From NCBI GenBank assembly GCA_029558635.1, contig JAKQEE010000052.1:140860-204859 (forward strand): a DNA stretch of 64,000 nucleotides, written 5' to 3'. Of the stretch, positions 32,816-41,013 are shown piece by piece. Every line of letters begins with the position of its first letter. Position 1 is the stretch's first letter. The notes below the pieces were generated by a model. The model was given only the letters and a program-made list of their open reading frames with translations. It was not told where the DNA came from and made no database searches. This DNA comes from Pseudomonadota bacterium (GTDB lineage Bacteria; Pseudomonadota; Alphaproteobacteria; Micavibrionales; Micavibrionaceae). The position numbers were made by a program, and so were the translations under genes.

Positions 32816-35491
32816 ATGACGCAGTGGGTCTACAGTTTCGGTTCAGGGAAAAGTGACGGCGACGCGGGAATGAAAAACCTTCTGGGGGGGAAGGGGGCCA
32901 ACCTTGCCGAGATGGCGTCCCTTGGGCTTCCAGTTCCGCCCGGCTTTACGATTACAACCGAGGTTTGTACCTATTTTTACAGTCATGATAAGGCATATCC
33001 CGAGAGTTTGATGTCTGATGCCATGGCGGCGCTCGCGGCCATCGAGTCGCAGGTCGGGACGCGGTTCGGGGACCGCGAAAATCCGTTGCTTCTCTCTGTG
33101 CGGTCCGGTGCGCGGGTGTCGATGCCGGGGATGATGGATACGGTTCTCAACCTCGGTCTTAATGATGTGACGGTTCAGGGGCTGGCGGTGAAGTCAGGCG
33201 ACGAGCGTTTTGCGTGGGACAGTTACCGTCGCTTTATCCAGATGTATGGCGATGTCGTTCTTGAAGTTCCCCATCACGATTTTGAAGAAATTCTGGAGCA
33301 ATATAAACGCAAACATAATCTGGCCAATGATACCGATATCAGTGCCGTAGGGTGGAAGGGTATCGTTGCCGATTATAAAGATCTGGTGCTGCGCGAATTG
33401 GGCCGTCCGTTTCCGCAGGATCCGCAGGAACAATTGTGGGATGCAATCGGTGCAGTATTCAAATCATGGATGACGCCGCGGGCCGTTACGTACCGCAAGA
33501 TTCACTCGATCCCTGAGGATTGGGGCACAGCGGTGAATGTTCAGGCAATGGTGTTCGGCAATATGGGCGATGATTGCGCCACCGGAGTGGCCTTTACTCG
33601 CGATCCGTCGAATGGCGAGAATTATTTTTACGGCGAATATCTGGTGAATGCGCAGGGCGAGGATGTGGTGGCCGGTATTCGCACTCCGCAACCGCTCTCT
33701 CTTGCTGCGCGTCAGAAAGACAATTCACCGCTTCCCTCGATGGAAGAGGTTATGCCCGAAGTTTACGGTCAGCTTTGCGATGTGCGGGCGCGTCTTGAAG
33801 CCCATTACAAGGATATGCAGGATATCGAGTTTACTGTGCAGCAAGGCAAGCTTTATATGCTTCAGACCCGCACGGGGAAGAGGACTGCGGCGGCGGCGCT
33901 CAGGATTGCCGTTGATATGGTGAACGAGAAATTGATTACCCCTGATGAAGCGGTGCTGCGGATTGATGCGAGTGCGCTTGACCAGTTGCTTCATCCGATG
34001 CTTGACCCCAATGTGGAACGTGATGTGGTCGGCAAGGGGTTGCCGGCGTCACCTGGGGCTGCAAGCGGCATTGCGGTGTTTACGGCGGACGAAGCGGAAG
34101 AGCGTGCCAAAGACGGGTCGGACGTTATTCTGGTTCGTATTGAAACGTCTCCCGAAGATATTCACGGGATGAATGCGGCGCGCGGAATTCTGACGACGCG
34201 CGGTGGGATGACGTCGCACGCGGCCGTTGTCGCACGCGGCATGGGGAGGCCTTGTGTCGCTGGAGCAGGAACGATCCAGATCGACATGAAAAGGCGCGTG
34301 ATGATTGCGGGGGGCGTCGAGATTGCCGAAGGTGATGTTATCACCATTGACGGCACCAAGGGCGAGGTGATGGAAGGCCGTGTGCCGACACTTCAACCGA
34401 AATTGTCCGGAGATTTTCAGACGGTGATGGGGTGGGCCGATGCTGCGCGGCGGATGAAGGTTCGCGCCAATGCCGAAACGCCAACAGATGCCAAGGTTGC
34501 GCGTGATTTCGGAGCGGAAGGGATCGGGTTGTGCCGGACCGAACATATGTTTTTTGATCCGCACCGCATTCAAAAAGTCCGTGAGATGATCTTTGCCGAT
34601 ACGGAAGGCGCGCGGCGCAAGGCGCTAAATTCCCTGCTTCCGGCGCAGCGGGATGATTTTACCGAGTTGTTCCGGATTATGAAGGGTCTTCCGGTGACGA
34701 TCCGTTTGCTTGATCCGCCGCTTCACGAATTTTTGCCGCATGAAGACGCCGATATTGAAAGCTTTGCGAAGGCTGCGGGCCTGACGGTTGACCGCGTGCA
34801 TCGCCGCCTTAATGAGCTGAAGGAAGCCAACCCGATGTTGGGGCATCGCGGGTGCCGCTTGGGAATTACTTATCCTGAAATTTACGAGATGCAGGCAGTT
34901 GCGATTTTTGAAGCCGCTTTGAAAGTGGATGTCATTCCCGAAATTATGGTTCCGTTGATAACAACCAAGGCCGAGTTGTCCAAGCTCAGGAAGATGGTTG
35001 ATGAGGTGGCGGCGCGAATTTACACGACCAAGGCGGGCGTCAAGCTTCCCTATATTGTCGGGACGATGATCGAGTTGCCGCGCGCGGCATTGATGGCGCA
35101 CGAGATTGCGGAAGAGGCTGCGTTTTTCAGTTTCGGGACCAACGATCTGACACAAACGACACTTGGGATGAGCCGCGACGATGCGGGGTCGTTCCTGCCG
35201 TTCTATGTCGAGAAGGGAATTTTTGCCAAAGATCCGTTCGTCTCACTCGATCAGGACGGTGTTGGGCAGTTGATTGATATGGCGTGCGTGCGCGGACGTG
35301 AAGCGCGTTCCGATCTCAAGCTCGGCATTTGCGGCGAGCATGGTGGCGATCCGGATTCGATTGATTTTTGTGAACGGACGGGGCTTGATTATGTGTCGTG
35401 TTCCGCGTTCCGTGTGCCGATTGCGCGCCTCGCAGCGGCGCAGGCGTCTTTGCGGGCCAAGAAAAAATCGGCCATCAAGGCAGCTGCCTAG
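32816..35491 (+). CDS. ppdK: pyruvate, phosphate dikinase
   Basis: An 891-aa enzyme interconverting pyruvate + ATP + Pi and PEP + AMP + PPi. AGGAGG lies 5 bases before the ATG. The N-terminal ATP-grasp domain begins FGSGKSDGDAGMKNLLGGKG. The phosphohistidine domain carries GGMTSHAAVVARGMG (catalytic His about 464), and the C-terminal PEP/pyruvate TIM barrel ends with ICGEHGGDPDS containing the catalytic Cys. Length is normal for bacterial PPDK. With maeB elsewhere in the window it gives flexible C3/C4 interconversion. Its stop overlaps the convergent sulfotransferase stop by four bases (CTAG). Confidence 0.97.
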   Translation: MTQWVYSFGSGKSDGDAGMKNLLGGKGANLAEMASLGLPVPPGFTITTEVCTYFYSHDKAYPESLMSDAMAALAAIESQVGTRFGDRENPLLLSVRSGARVSMPGMMDTVLNLGLNDVTVQGLAVKSGDERFAWDSYRRFIQMYGDVVLEVPHHDFEEILEQYKRKHNLANDTDISAVGWKGIVADYKDLVLRELGRPFPQDPQEQLWDAIGAVFKSWMTPRAVTYRKIHSIPEDWGTAVNVQAMVFGNMGDDCATGVAFTRDPSNGENYFYGEYLVNAQGEDVVAGIRTPQPLSLAARQKDNSPLPSMEEVMPEVYGQLCDVRARLEAHYKDMQDIEFTVQQGKLYMLQTRTGKRTAAAALRIAVDMVNEKLITPDEAVLRIDASALDQLLHPMLDPNVERDVVGKGLPASPGAASGIAVFTADEAEERAKDGSDVILVRIETSPEDIHGMNAARGILTTRGGMTSHAAVVARGMGRPCVAGAGTIQIDMKRRVMIAGGVEIAEGDVITIDGTKGEVMEGRVPTLQPKLSGDFQTVMGWADAARRMKVRANAETPTDAKVARDFGAEGIGLCRTEHMFFDPHRIQKVREMIFADTEGARRKALNSLLPAQRDDFTELFRIMKGLPVTIRLLDPPLHEFLPHEDADIESFAKAAGLTVDRVHRRLNELKEANPMLGHRGCRLGITYPEIYEMQAVAIFEAALKVDVIPEIMVPLITTKAELSKLRKMVDEVAARIYTTKAGVKLPYIVGTMIELPRAALMAHEIAEEAAFFSFGTNDLTQTTLGMSRDDAGSFLPFYVEKGIFAKDPFVSLDQDGVGQLIDMACVRGREARSDLKLGICGEHGGDPDSIDFCERTGLDYVSCSAFRVPIARLAAAQASLRAKKKSAIKAAA

Positions 35492-37119
35492 TCAATGCTG
35501 TAACCGGATTCATTAATAACGGGTTCAAGAATTTGAATGACACGTTTGAGGTGGGATTTGTATTTTTTCCAGCGGCCTTGCGGCTCTTTGTAGAGATCGC
35601 TGCTGATTTGTGTACGCGACGGAGATAGGCTGGTGGGGCCTGAGTCGTCGTGCTTGTAAAATTCACGGACGTTGTCATCCCATTCGACTCCGACGAAATC
35701 CAGAATTTTTCCGATTTCCTCATCGAAATTGTTGACCATGTTTTCGTATTTGAATTCGTAAAATTTGATGGGCAGCTTTTCTTTTTCAAATTTCCACAAA
35801 TTGTAGGTCTTTTTATAGAGCCGTGCGGCGTTTTCAAGGTCAAGAAAGTGGATCATGGCGCTGTTCAGAACGAAATGTTGCATGAAGCTGCTGAGCGTTG
35901 AATCGAGCGGATGGCGCTGGACGTAGAGGAATTTGGCGTCGGGGAAAATCGCATGAATGATGGGGACGTGGAGGGTGTTAAGCGGCATTTTGTCGATAAA
36001 AATTTTGTCTTTATGCGTCATCGGCAGTCCGGCCTGTTTTTCATTGTACAGGTCGCGCATGAAGGTGATGTGATCTGGCGTCAGTTTATCCAGATATTTC
36101 GGCAGGTTGAGGCCGAATTTTTGTTGCATGTGGATTTTTATCTGGTCGATTGCCCCATATTCGTCGGCGGTGAACAATTTGGAGTGTGAATTGAGAATTT
36201 TTCCGGTAAGGGTTGTGCCGGACCGCGGGAAGCCGATCAGAAATACCGGAGTTGGATAGAGGCACGGTGTGGTTTTTGTCTTTTCGAGCGTTTCTTCAAG
36301 GCGGGTGATAAAGTCGCTGGAGAGAAGGGTTCTGGTGGTGTCGATCAACTGGTTTATGGTGTCCAGTTTGAATTTTTTTCCTTCTTTTGATTTGGCCTGA
36401 AGCGCGTTGGCTTCGCGGTAGTAGGAAAATGCTTTTTCGTGGTCGCCAAGCTTTCGCATCAAATCGCCATAGAGAAAGTTTTTCATGGCGCCCATTTGTT
36501 CGGAGGTTGCCTTGACTTTATCCAGACACTCGCGTGCGGCATCCAGATTTTTGGAATTCAGGTGATCGCGGGCTTCGAAAAGGAAGATGCTGTCCGAAAA
36601 TATTTTTTTATCACGGTTTTTGTCTATAGCTCCCAGAAGCTGTGTCTTTTCTGTTTCCGAGAGGGGCAGGAGTTCGGCGATATTCAACGTGTTCAGAAAG
36701 GCGTTCAGGTTTTCTGGATCAAAGGACAGAGCCTTAAACACATAGTATTTCGCTTCGTTGAAATGGCGTTTGTAGAGGTGGCTCATCCCCAGAGCCGAGA
36801 GCATTTCCGTGTGGGTCGGCGCGAATTGCAGGCCGATGCCAAAGAGTTCGATGGAGTCGTCATATTGACTCATTTGCTGGGAGATACATCCCATCAGATA
36901 GTAGGTTTCGGCGTCAGACGGGTTGAGGGCCATTGCTTTGGTCAGGGACTCAAGGGCGGAGTTGAAATCGACCTTCACGAAAATCTGGATCGAGGCCAGT
37001 GTGCGCCATGCATCTGGCTGGTTGGGGTTTGATTTCAGGCTTTTGACCAGATTTTTTTCTGCCTCGGCTGTTTGACCGAGTTTCAACATTTCCTGAATTT
37101 CGGGGAGTGAAGATGTCAT
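35488..37119 (-). CDS. TPR-containing sulfotransferase family protein
   Basis: A 543-aa protein: N-terminal TPR array (about 1-250, for example ALNPSDAETYYLMGCISQQM) fused to a C-terminal sulfotransferase domain (about 280-540). The PAPS 5'-phosphosulfate loop is visible as LIGFPRSGTT (about 290-299), and the 3'-phosphate element as LYVQRHPLDSTLSSFMQHF. No signal peptide, so it acts in the cytoplasm or at the membrane face. Substrate unknown; such fusions are common in Alphaproteobacteria and may modify glycans or peptides. It overlaps the HAD gene by ATGA, the last gene of a four-gene operon. Confidence 0.88.
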   Translation of the reverse strand: MTSSLPEIQEMLKLGQTAEAEKNLVKSLKSNPNQPDAWRTLASIQIFVKVDFNSALESLTKAMALNPSDAETYYLMGCISQQMSQYDDSIELFGIGLQFAPTHTEMLSALGMSHLYKRHFNEAKYYVFKALSFDPENLNAFLNTLNIAELLPLSETEKTQLLGAIDKNRDKKIFSDSIFLFEARDHLNSKNLDAARECLDKVKATSEQMGAMKNFLYGDLMRKLGDHEKAFSYYREANALQAKSKEGKKFKLDTINQLIDTTRTLLSSDFITRLEETLEKTKTTPCLYPTPVFLIGFPRSGTTLTGKILNSHSKLFTADEYGAIDQIKIHMQQKFGLNLPKYLDKLTPDHITFMRDLYNEKQAGLPMTHKDKIFIDKMPLNTLHVPIIHAIFPDAKFLYVQRHPLDSTLSSFMQHFVLNSAMIHFLDLENAARLYKKTYNLWKFEKEKLPIKFYEFKYENMVNNFDEEIGKILDFVGVEWDDNVREFYKHDDSGPTSLSPSRTQISSDLYKEPQGRWKKYKSHLKRVIQILEPVINESGYSID

Positions 37120-37781
37120 ACGACCTCTCCCAGCAGTGCTTTCAGGAAATCGGCTTCGGTGTAGACCGAGGTCAATGCTTCGGGCGCGGGCGGGACATCG
37201 TCGCGCAGGCGGCGGTGTATGACCGGAATTCCGGCGGCAGAGGCTGCCGTGACACCATAGGCATCGTCTTCGATGGCGATGCAGTCGGATTTGTCAATTT
37301 TATGTTCTGTGGCATTTTCCATGCGGGCGTGGGCGGTCAGATATGGCGTCGGATGGGGTTTACGTTCTTTGTAATCTTCCTTGCACCAGACGAATTCAAA
37401 ATAGGGCAGGAGGCCCTTGTTTTCGATCATCGGACGGACAGAAGAGGTGCGGGCGTTAGTGACCACGCATTGTCTGGCGCCGCTTCTTTTTAAGAAGTCC
37501 AAAGCATATGCCACGCCGGGGCGCAGGGGAATTTCAAGAATTTTGGAGTGATACCAGTCGTCGATTTCCTTGAGATATTGTGTGGTAGGGATTTCAAACC
37601 CCAGTTCTTCATTCAGCAGCTTCCAGTTTTGTGCGCCGTTGTTGTGATAAAAGCGTTCGCGATAGTCGGGCGCCAGATCAAGGCCATATTTCGAGGTGAT
37701 GGCCAGATGTTTCTGCCAGTGCAGTTCGGCATTGTCGAGCAGAGTACTGTCACAGTCCCAGAAGATATATTTCGCTGTCAT
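37116..37781 (-). CDS. HAD-superfamily hydrolase (phosphatase)
   Basis: A 221-aa haloacid dehalogenase-like phosphatase. Motif I is FWDCDSTLLDN (Asp nucleophile about residue 9), motif II VTNARTSS (about 107-114), Lys in WCKEDYKERKPHPTPY (motif III), and motif IV CIAIEDDAYG (about 167-176). A four-helix cap of subfamily IA type lies between motifs I and II, as in Gph/beta-phosphoglucomutase. The substrate is unknown. Its start lies 32 bases inside the upstream ygfZ-like gene, and the stop overlaps the sulfotransferase start. Confidence 0.88.
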   Translation of the reverse strand: MTAKYIFWDCDSTLLDNAELHWQKHLAITSKYGLDLAPDYRERFYHNNGAQNWKLLNEELGFEIPTTQYLKEIDDWYHSKILEIPLRPGVAYALDFLKRSGARQCVVTNARTSSVRPMIENKGLLPYFEFVWCKEDYKERKPHPTPYLTAHARMENATEHKIDKSDCIAIEDDAYGVTAASAAGIPVIHRRLRDDVPPAPEALTSVYTEADFLKALLGEVV

Positions 37782-38478
37782 CGTTTTGCGTTTCTTTAGT
37801 TTTTGCTTCAGTCTCGCGGTTCATCAGGATCAGGCCCAGATTGCCACATTTTGATCTCATCAGGCCATAGTTTTCTATTTCGGTTCCCGACTGTGGTGGA
37901 TTTTTTTTGAAACGGGTGGAGACCAGATGTTTTTTCCCCAGATTGCGGTTGTGCATGCGGGCGACCAATTCCTGCCCGACATAGCAGCCTTTAGTGTAGG
38001 AGACGGCTTTTTCATCAAGATTCAGTTCGGCAAGGGTCGAGACACCGACTTCGGCGTCACGCGACCCGTCCGGTTCGCCACGCAGAATGCGTTCGGTGTC
38101 CCATTCGTTGAGAGGAATCTCGGTTCCATTAGGGGGAGAGGGAGAGCGGGAAGATGCGGTTATGTAGATTGTAATGTCTTCGTTGGCTTCGATTGAAATA
38201 TTGGCGCGGAGTTTATACAGAGTGAGGCGTTTGGCAAGGTCGCGGGTGCGTTCGCCGCCTTCGCATTCGAGAGTGTACCCTTCGGCTGTTCTGGAAACGT
38301 AGAAATCATGCAGGAATTTTCCCTGTGGTGTCAGCAGGCAGGCATGAATAAAGGGAGATATTTCAAGAAGATTCAGATCATTTGAAACGATGTTTTGCAA
38401 GAAGGAGAATGCATCCGGTCCTTCAATTCTGATTTCGCCACGATGTGGGCGTTTCACGAATTTTTCGGGTTCTATCAT
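37750..38478 (-). CDS. ygfZ: folate-binding protein YgfZ (iron-sulfur cluster maintenance)
   Basis: A 242-aa GcvT-like protein. The YgfZ signature KGCYVGQE is present (about 163-170), with RIEGPDAFSFLQNIVSND near the N-terminus and LLTPQGKFLHDF in the first half. YgfZ/IBA57 proteins act with folate in assembly or repair of certain Fe-S enzymes such as MiaB. Length is on the short side (E. coli 326 aa) but normal for Alphaproteobacteria. It is coupled upstream to the PAS-EAL gene by ATGA and runs 32 bases into the HAD gene. Confidence 0.9.
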   Translation of the reverse strand: MIEPEKFVKRPHRGEIRIEGPDAFSFLQNIVSNDLNLLEISPFIHACLLTPQGKFLHDFYVSRTAEGYTLECEGGERTRDLAKRLTLYKLRANISIEANEDITIYITASSRSPSPPNGTEIPLNEWDTERILRGEPDGSRDAEVGVSTLAELNLDEKAVSYTKGCYVGQELVARMHNRNLGKKHLVSTRFKKNPPQSGTEIENYGLMRSKCGNLGLILMNRETEAKTKETQNDDSEIYLLGL

Positions 38479-40106
38479 TTCTGTTTTTTGTCGGTGGCGA
38501 GGATATCTGTTTTGGGGCGTCCGTAAAGCCAGCCTTGTCCTTTGTCGACGCCGAGCTCTTCCAAGAGGGCGGCTTGCTCTTCAGTTTCGATCATCTCGGC
38601 GACGACATAGACGCTCATTTCGTGGCACATCTGGGTCAGGTTTTTAACCATAGAGGCGTCGCGAGGTGATTCCGTGATATTGCGGACATAAGATCCGTCG
38701 ATCTTGATGCCGTCAACATTCAGCTTGTGTAGGTACTGGAAGGACGCGGCGCCGGCGCCAAAGTCATCGAGGCAAACCGCATATCCTTTTTTGCGGATTT
38801 TCTGGATGTAGGAGTCAACTTTTTCAAGGTCTTTGATTTCGCTCGATTCCGTGATTTCGAACATCAGGTGTTTTGCGGCTTCTGGATACTCATCAAGTGT
38901 GGCCAAAAGTTTTTTGGTAAAAATTTCACTTTGGATCGAGAGTCCAGACAGGTTTACCGCCAGTTTGCCGATTTCTTTCTTCCTGTTCATATCAGCGTAT
39001 TTCAAGGCCTGACGGCAGATGGCCAGATCCATATCGGGGGCCATACCGATGTCTTCGCCCATGGTGATCAGTTCGTACGGTGAGGTCTGGCTGTCGAAGC
39101 GGACCAAAACTTCGTGGTGAGAGATGGATTTGTCGTTGATGTTGTTGATGGGCTGGAAATTCAGTTTGAAATCCTGATGGGAAATGATCCGTTTCAGGTT
39201 GCTGATCTTGTTGGCGTTTTCTTCAAGGAAGGTGTTGAACGATGCTTTGAGGTCATCGCCGACGGCTTCAAGACCGTCCTTTTCCATTTTCTTGATGGTG
39301 TAGAGGATGGCGCGCGAGGTTTCGCGGGCGGAGAGCGTATCCAGTTGCCCTTCGATGGTTTTGGACTGGATATTCAGGGTGTCCTCGATGTTATACTGCT
39401 TGGCAATCTCCATGATCTTTTTCTGGATATCGTTATCGGTATCCTTGGCATCCTTCAGGATCATGTATTTCTCGTCATCGACCTTGACTGCAGTTTCCCC
39501 GTCAATCGATGATTCCATCACCAGTCTTGCGATGGCTGCTGTCAGACCTTCCCAGCTATTGGAATCGAGTTTCTGGGCGTTGGCGCGAATGCCGTCCAGT
39601 TGCAACAGCTGGACGTCCACCGGCTGATTGCTGTCGACCATACCTTGCATTTTCTTGCGCAGAATATGCTCGAATTCATTGAGGGACGGGATGTTTTCGA
39701 GTTGCTTGTTCTTGCTGAACTCCATGAAACTCAGCAAGGCGTCGGCCAATGTCAGTGCCAGATAAACGGGGCCGTCTTTCTGGGGGACAAAACCGGATAT
39801 AAAAACATTCTTGGCGGATGTGCCGGTATTCAAACTCTCGATTTTTACGAGATAGGGGCCCTGTTTGGTTTTGAGCTTCGAGTCCGACGTCATCGTTTCG
39901 ATGAACGGTATATCTTCTTTTCGAAAAAGCTTTGTAAATTCCATGCCGATGAGCTTGTTTTCATCGGTTCCCGTTATTGCTGTTACCGCGCCGGAGGCAT
40001 ATATAATTTTTCCAGATTGGTCGACTTCGACGAGCATGTCCGCTGCGGCGAAGGCGAATGCCAGAAACCGGTCTCTCTGGGTTTTATAGTCTTTATTTTG
40101 TGTCAT
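38475..40106 (-). CDS. PAS-EAL protein, candidate c-di-GMP phosphodiesterase
   Basis: A 543-aa cytosolic protein: PAS domain (about 12-120, LVEVDQSGKIIYASGAVTAITG), a helical central region with a degenerate GGDEF-like segment, and a C-terminal EAL domain (about 300-535). Substrate and metal motifs are nearly intact: HHEVLVRF (EVL for EAL), NLSG, FEITES, LDDFGAG, IKIDGSYV, VVAEMIE and GQGWLYGRP. It may hydrolyse c-di-GMP in response to a PAS-sensed signal. First gene of the operon with ygfZ, HAD and sulfotransferase genes. Unlike the 8198-9529 protein its catalytic residues are mostly preserved. Confidence 0.87.
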   Translation of the reverse strand: MTQNKDYKTQRDRFLAFAFAAADMLVEVDQSGKIIYASGAVTAITGTDENKLIGMEFTKLFRKEDIPFIETMTSDSKLKTKQGPYLVKIESLNTGTSAKNVFISGFVPQKDGPVYLALTLADALLSFMEFSKNKQLENIPSLNEFEHILRKKMQGMVDSNQPVDVQLLQLDGIRANAQKLDSNSWEGLTAAIARLVMESSIDGETAVKVDDEKYMILKDAKDTDNDIQKKIMEIAKQYNIEDTLNIQSKTIEGQLDTLSARETSRAILYTIKKMEKDGLEAVGDDLKASFNTFLEENANKISNLKRIISHQDFKLNFQPINNINDKSISHHEVLVRFDSQTSPYELITMGEDIGMAPDMDLAICRQALKYADMNRKKEIGKLAVNLSGLSIQSEIFTKKLLATLDEYPEAAKHLMFEITESSEIKDLEKVDSYIQKIRKKGYAVCLDDFGAGAASFQYLHKLNVDGIKIDGSYVRNITESPRDASMVKNLTQMCHEMSVYVVAEMIETEEQAALLEELGVDKGQGWLYGRPKTDILATDKKQK

Positions 40107-40229
40107 GCGGGATGATAGGTCAGTTTAGCTTGTTGTTTGTTCGTTTATCCTATCATATCATTCCATTTTTCCTGAATTTATTAATACTATCTGCAGGATT
40201 TTTTTATCGGAATGATTATGGCCAAGCTC

Positions 40230-40253
40230 AACAATTATGTTAATTGTTTTTTT
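40230..40253 (+). other. AT-rich hairpin with T-run
   Basis: AACAATTA TGT TAATTGTT followed by further Ts. The stem is entirely weak pairs except two, and no plus-strand gene ends nearby. It lies between tRNA-Phe and the PAS-EAL gene. It may be a weak terminator for antisense transcription, or nothing; the rest of the 170-base gap shows no recognisable element. Confidence 0.25.
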
Positions 40254-40276
40254 GCGTTCTGTCTGGGAGGAAAGGG

Positions 40277-40352
40277 TGGTGCCTAAGGCCGGAATCGAAC
40301 CAGCGACACAGCGATTTTCAGTCGCTTGCTCTACCAACTGAGCTACTTAGGC
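40277..40352 (-). tRNA. tRNA-Phe (GAA)
   Basis: A 76-nt cloverleaf on the minus strand. Acceptor arms GCCTAAG/CTTAGGC pair over 7 bp, the D-arm has AGCTCAGTTGGTAGAGC, and the anticodon stem AGCGA/TCGCT encloses loop CTGAAAA (anticodon GAA). The T-arm has GGTTCGATTCC. The 3' ACCA (discriminator A plus CCA) is encoded. Confidence 0.97.
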
Positions 40353-40373
40353 AATAGTTGGGAGGTTATAGTC

Positions 40374-40405
40374 AAAAAAAACGGGCTTGTCCAGCCCGCT
40401 TTTTA
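40374..40405 (-). terminator. rho-independent terminator between the lipoprotein gene and tRNA-Phe
   Basis: On the minus strand CGGGCT GGACA AGCCCG is followed by eight Ts, 16 bases after the lipoprotein gene stop. The other strand also ends in a T-run, so it could work in both directions. It separates lipoprotein transcription from the downstream tRNA. Confidence 0.85.
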
Positions 40406-40413
40406 TTGTTTTT

Positions 40414-40935
40414 CTATTCGTTGTAATGCCGTTCTTTCGGCGTGTTTTCATACACTTTGGTGCGGTATCTTTCATAGCCGATCGTGTCCAGATACGTGTC
40501 GCGGGCGCGTTCTTCGGTCTTGTAGTTCACGTATTTGACGCGTTCCCAGCCCTTGAAGTTCATGCAGCCCTCAAAATCGTGGAAATCATACATTTCGGTG
40601 CGCATATAGCCATCGCGTTCCGGTGTGTCCCAGCTACCCATGCGGGATTCTGGTGATCCGGCGACGATTTTATGGGCGTCTTTATCCCACGTTTCCGCAG
40701 GAACGGATTCCTTAATGGCTCCCATGCGTTCCATTTCGTTGACCACGGCTGTGCAGTTGGCCATGTCCTGAAACAGCATTTGCTGGGCTTTCGGGCCTTG
40801 CTGGTAAATGGCATCCGTCGTGCCAGAGCGTTGCCAGTAGCGGGCGTTGTTCTCGAATTCATATTCCATGTCCGCACAAGCGGAGAGGGAGAGCGCGACC
40901 GCGCAGGAAAGTGTCAATAATTTGAGTTTTGTCAT
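40414..40935 (-). CDS. hypothetical lipoprotein
   Basis: A 173-aa exported protein with a lipoprotein signal peptide (MTKLKLLTLSCAVALSLSAC, lipobox LSAC, Cys20; Asp at +3 after Cys). The mature part is polar, Tyr/Glu-rich, with two further Cys (about 61 and 127) that could form a disulfide. No known domain recognised. A 13-bp palindrome (TGTTAC C GTAACA, 40985-40997) lies 50 bases upstream of the ATG and could be an operator. Monocistronic, with a strong terminator after it. Confidence 0.8.
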   Translation of the reverse strand: MTKLKLLTLSCAVALSLSACADMEYEFENNARYWQRSGTTDAIYQQGPKAQQMLFQDMANCTAVVNEMERMGAIKESVPAETWDKDAHKIVAGSPESRMGSWDTPERDGYMRTEMYDFHDFEGCMNFKGWERVKYVNYKTEERARDTYLDTIGYERYRTKVYENTPKERHYNE

Positions 40936-40984
40936 CGGTTTTATCTTCTGGGACCCTGAATAGGTTATGAGAGATTCTTTACTG

Positions 40985-40997
40985 TGTTACCGTAACA
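40985..40997 (-). promoter_or_regulatory. 13-bp palindrome upstream of the lipoprotein gene
   Basis: TGTTAC C GTAACA is a perfect 6-bp inverted repeat around one base, 50 bp upstream of the lipoprotein ATG and just past the yejA-like stop. Size and spacing suit a dimeric repressor site; no regulator is identified. Confidence 0.3.
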
Positions 40998-41013
40998 GGA
41001 GTTGGCTGATTTC

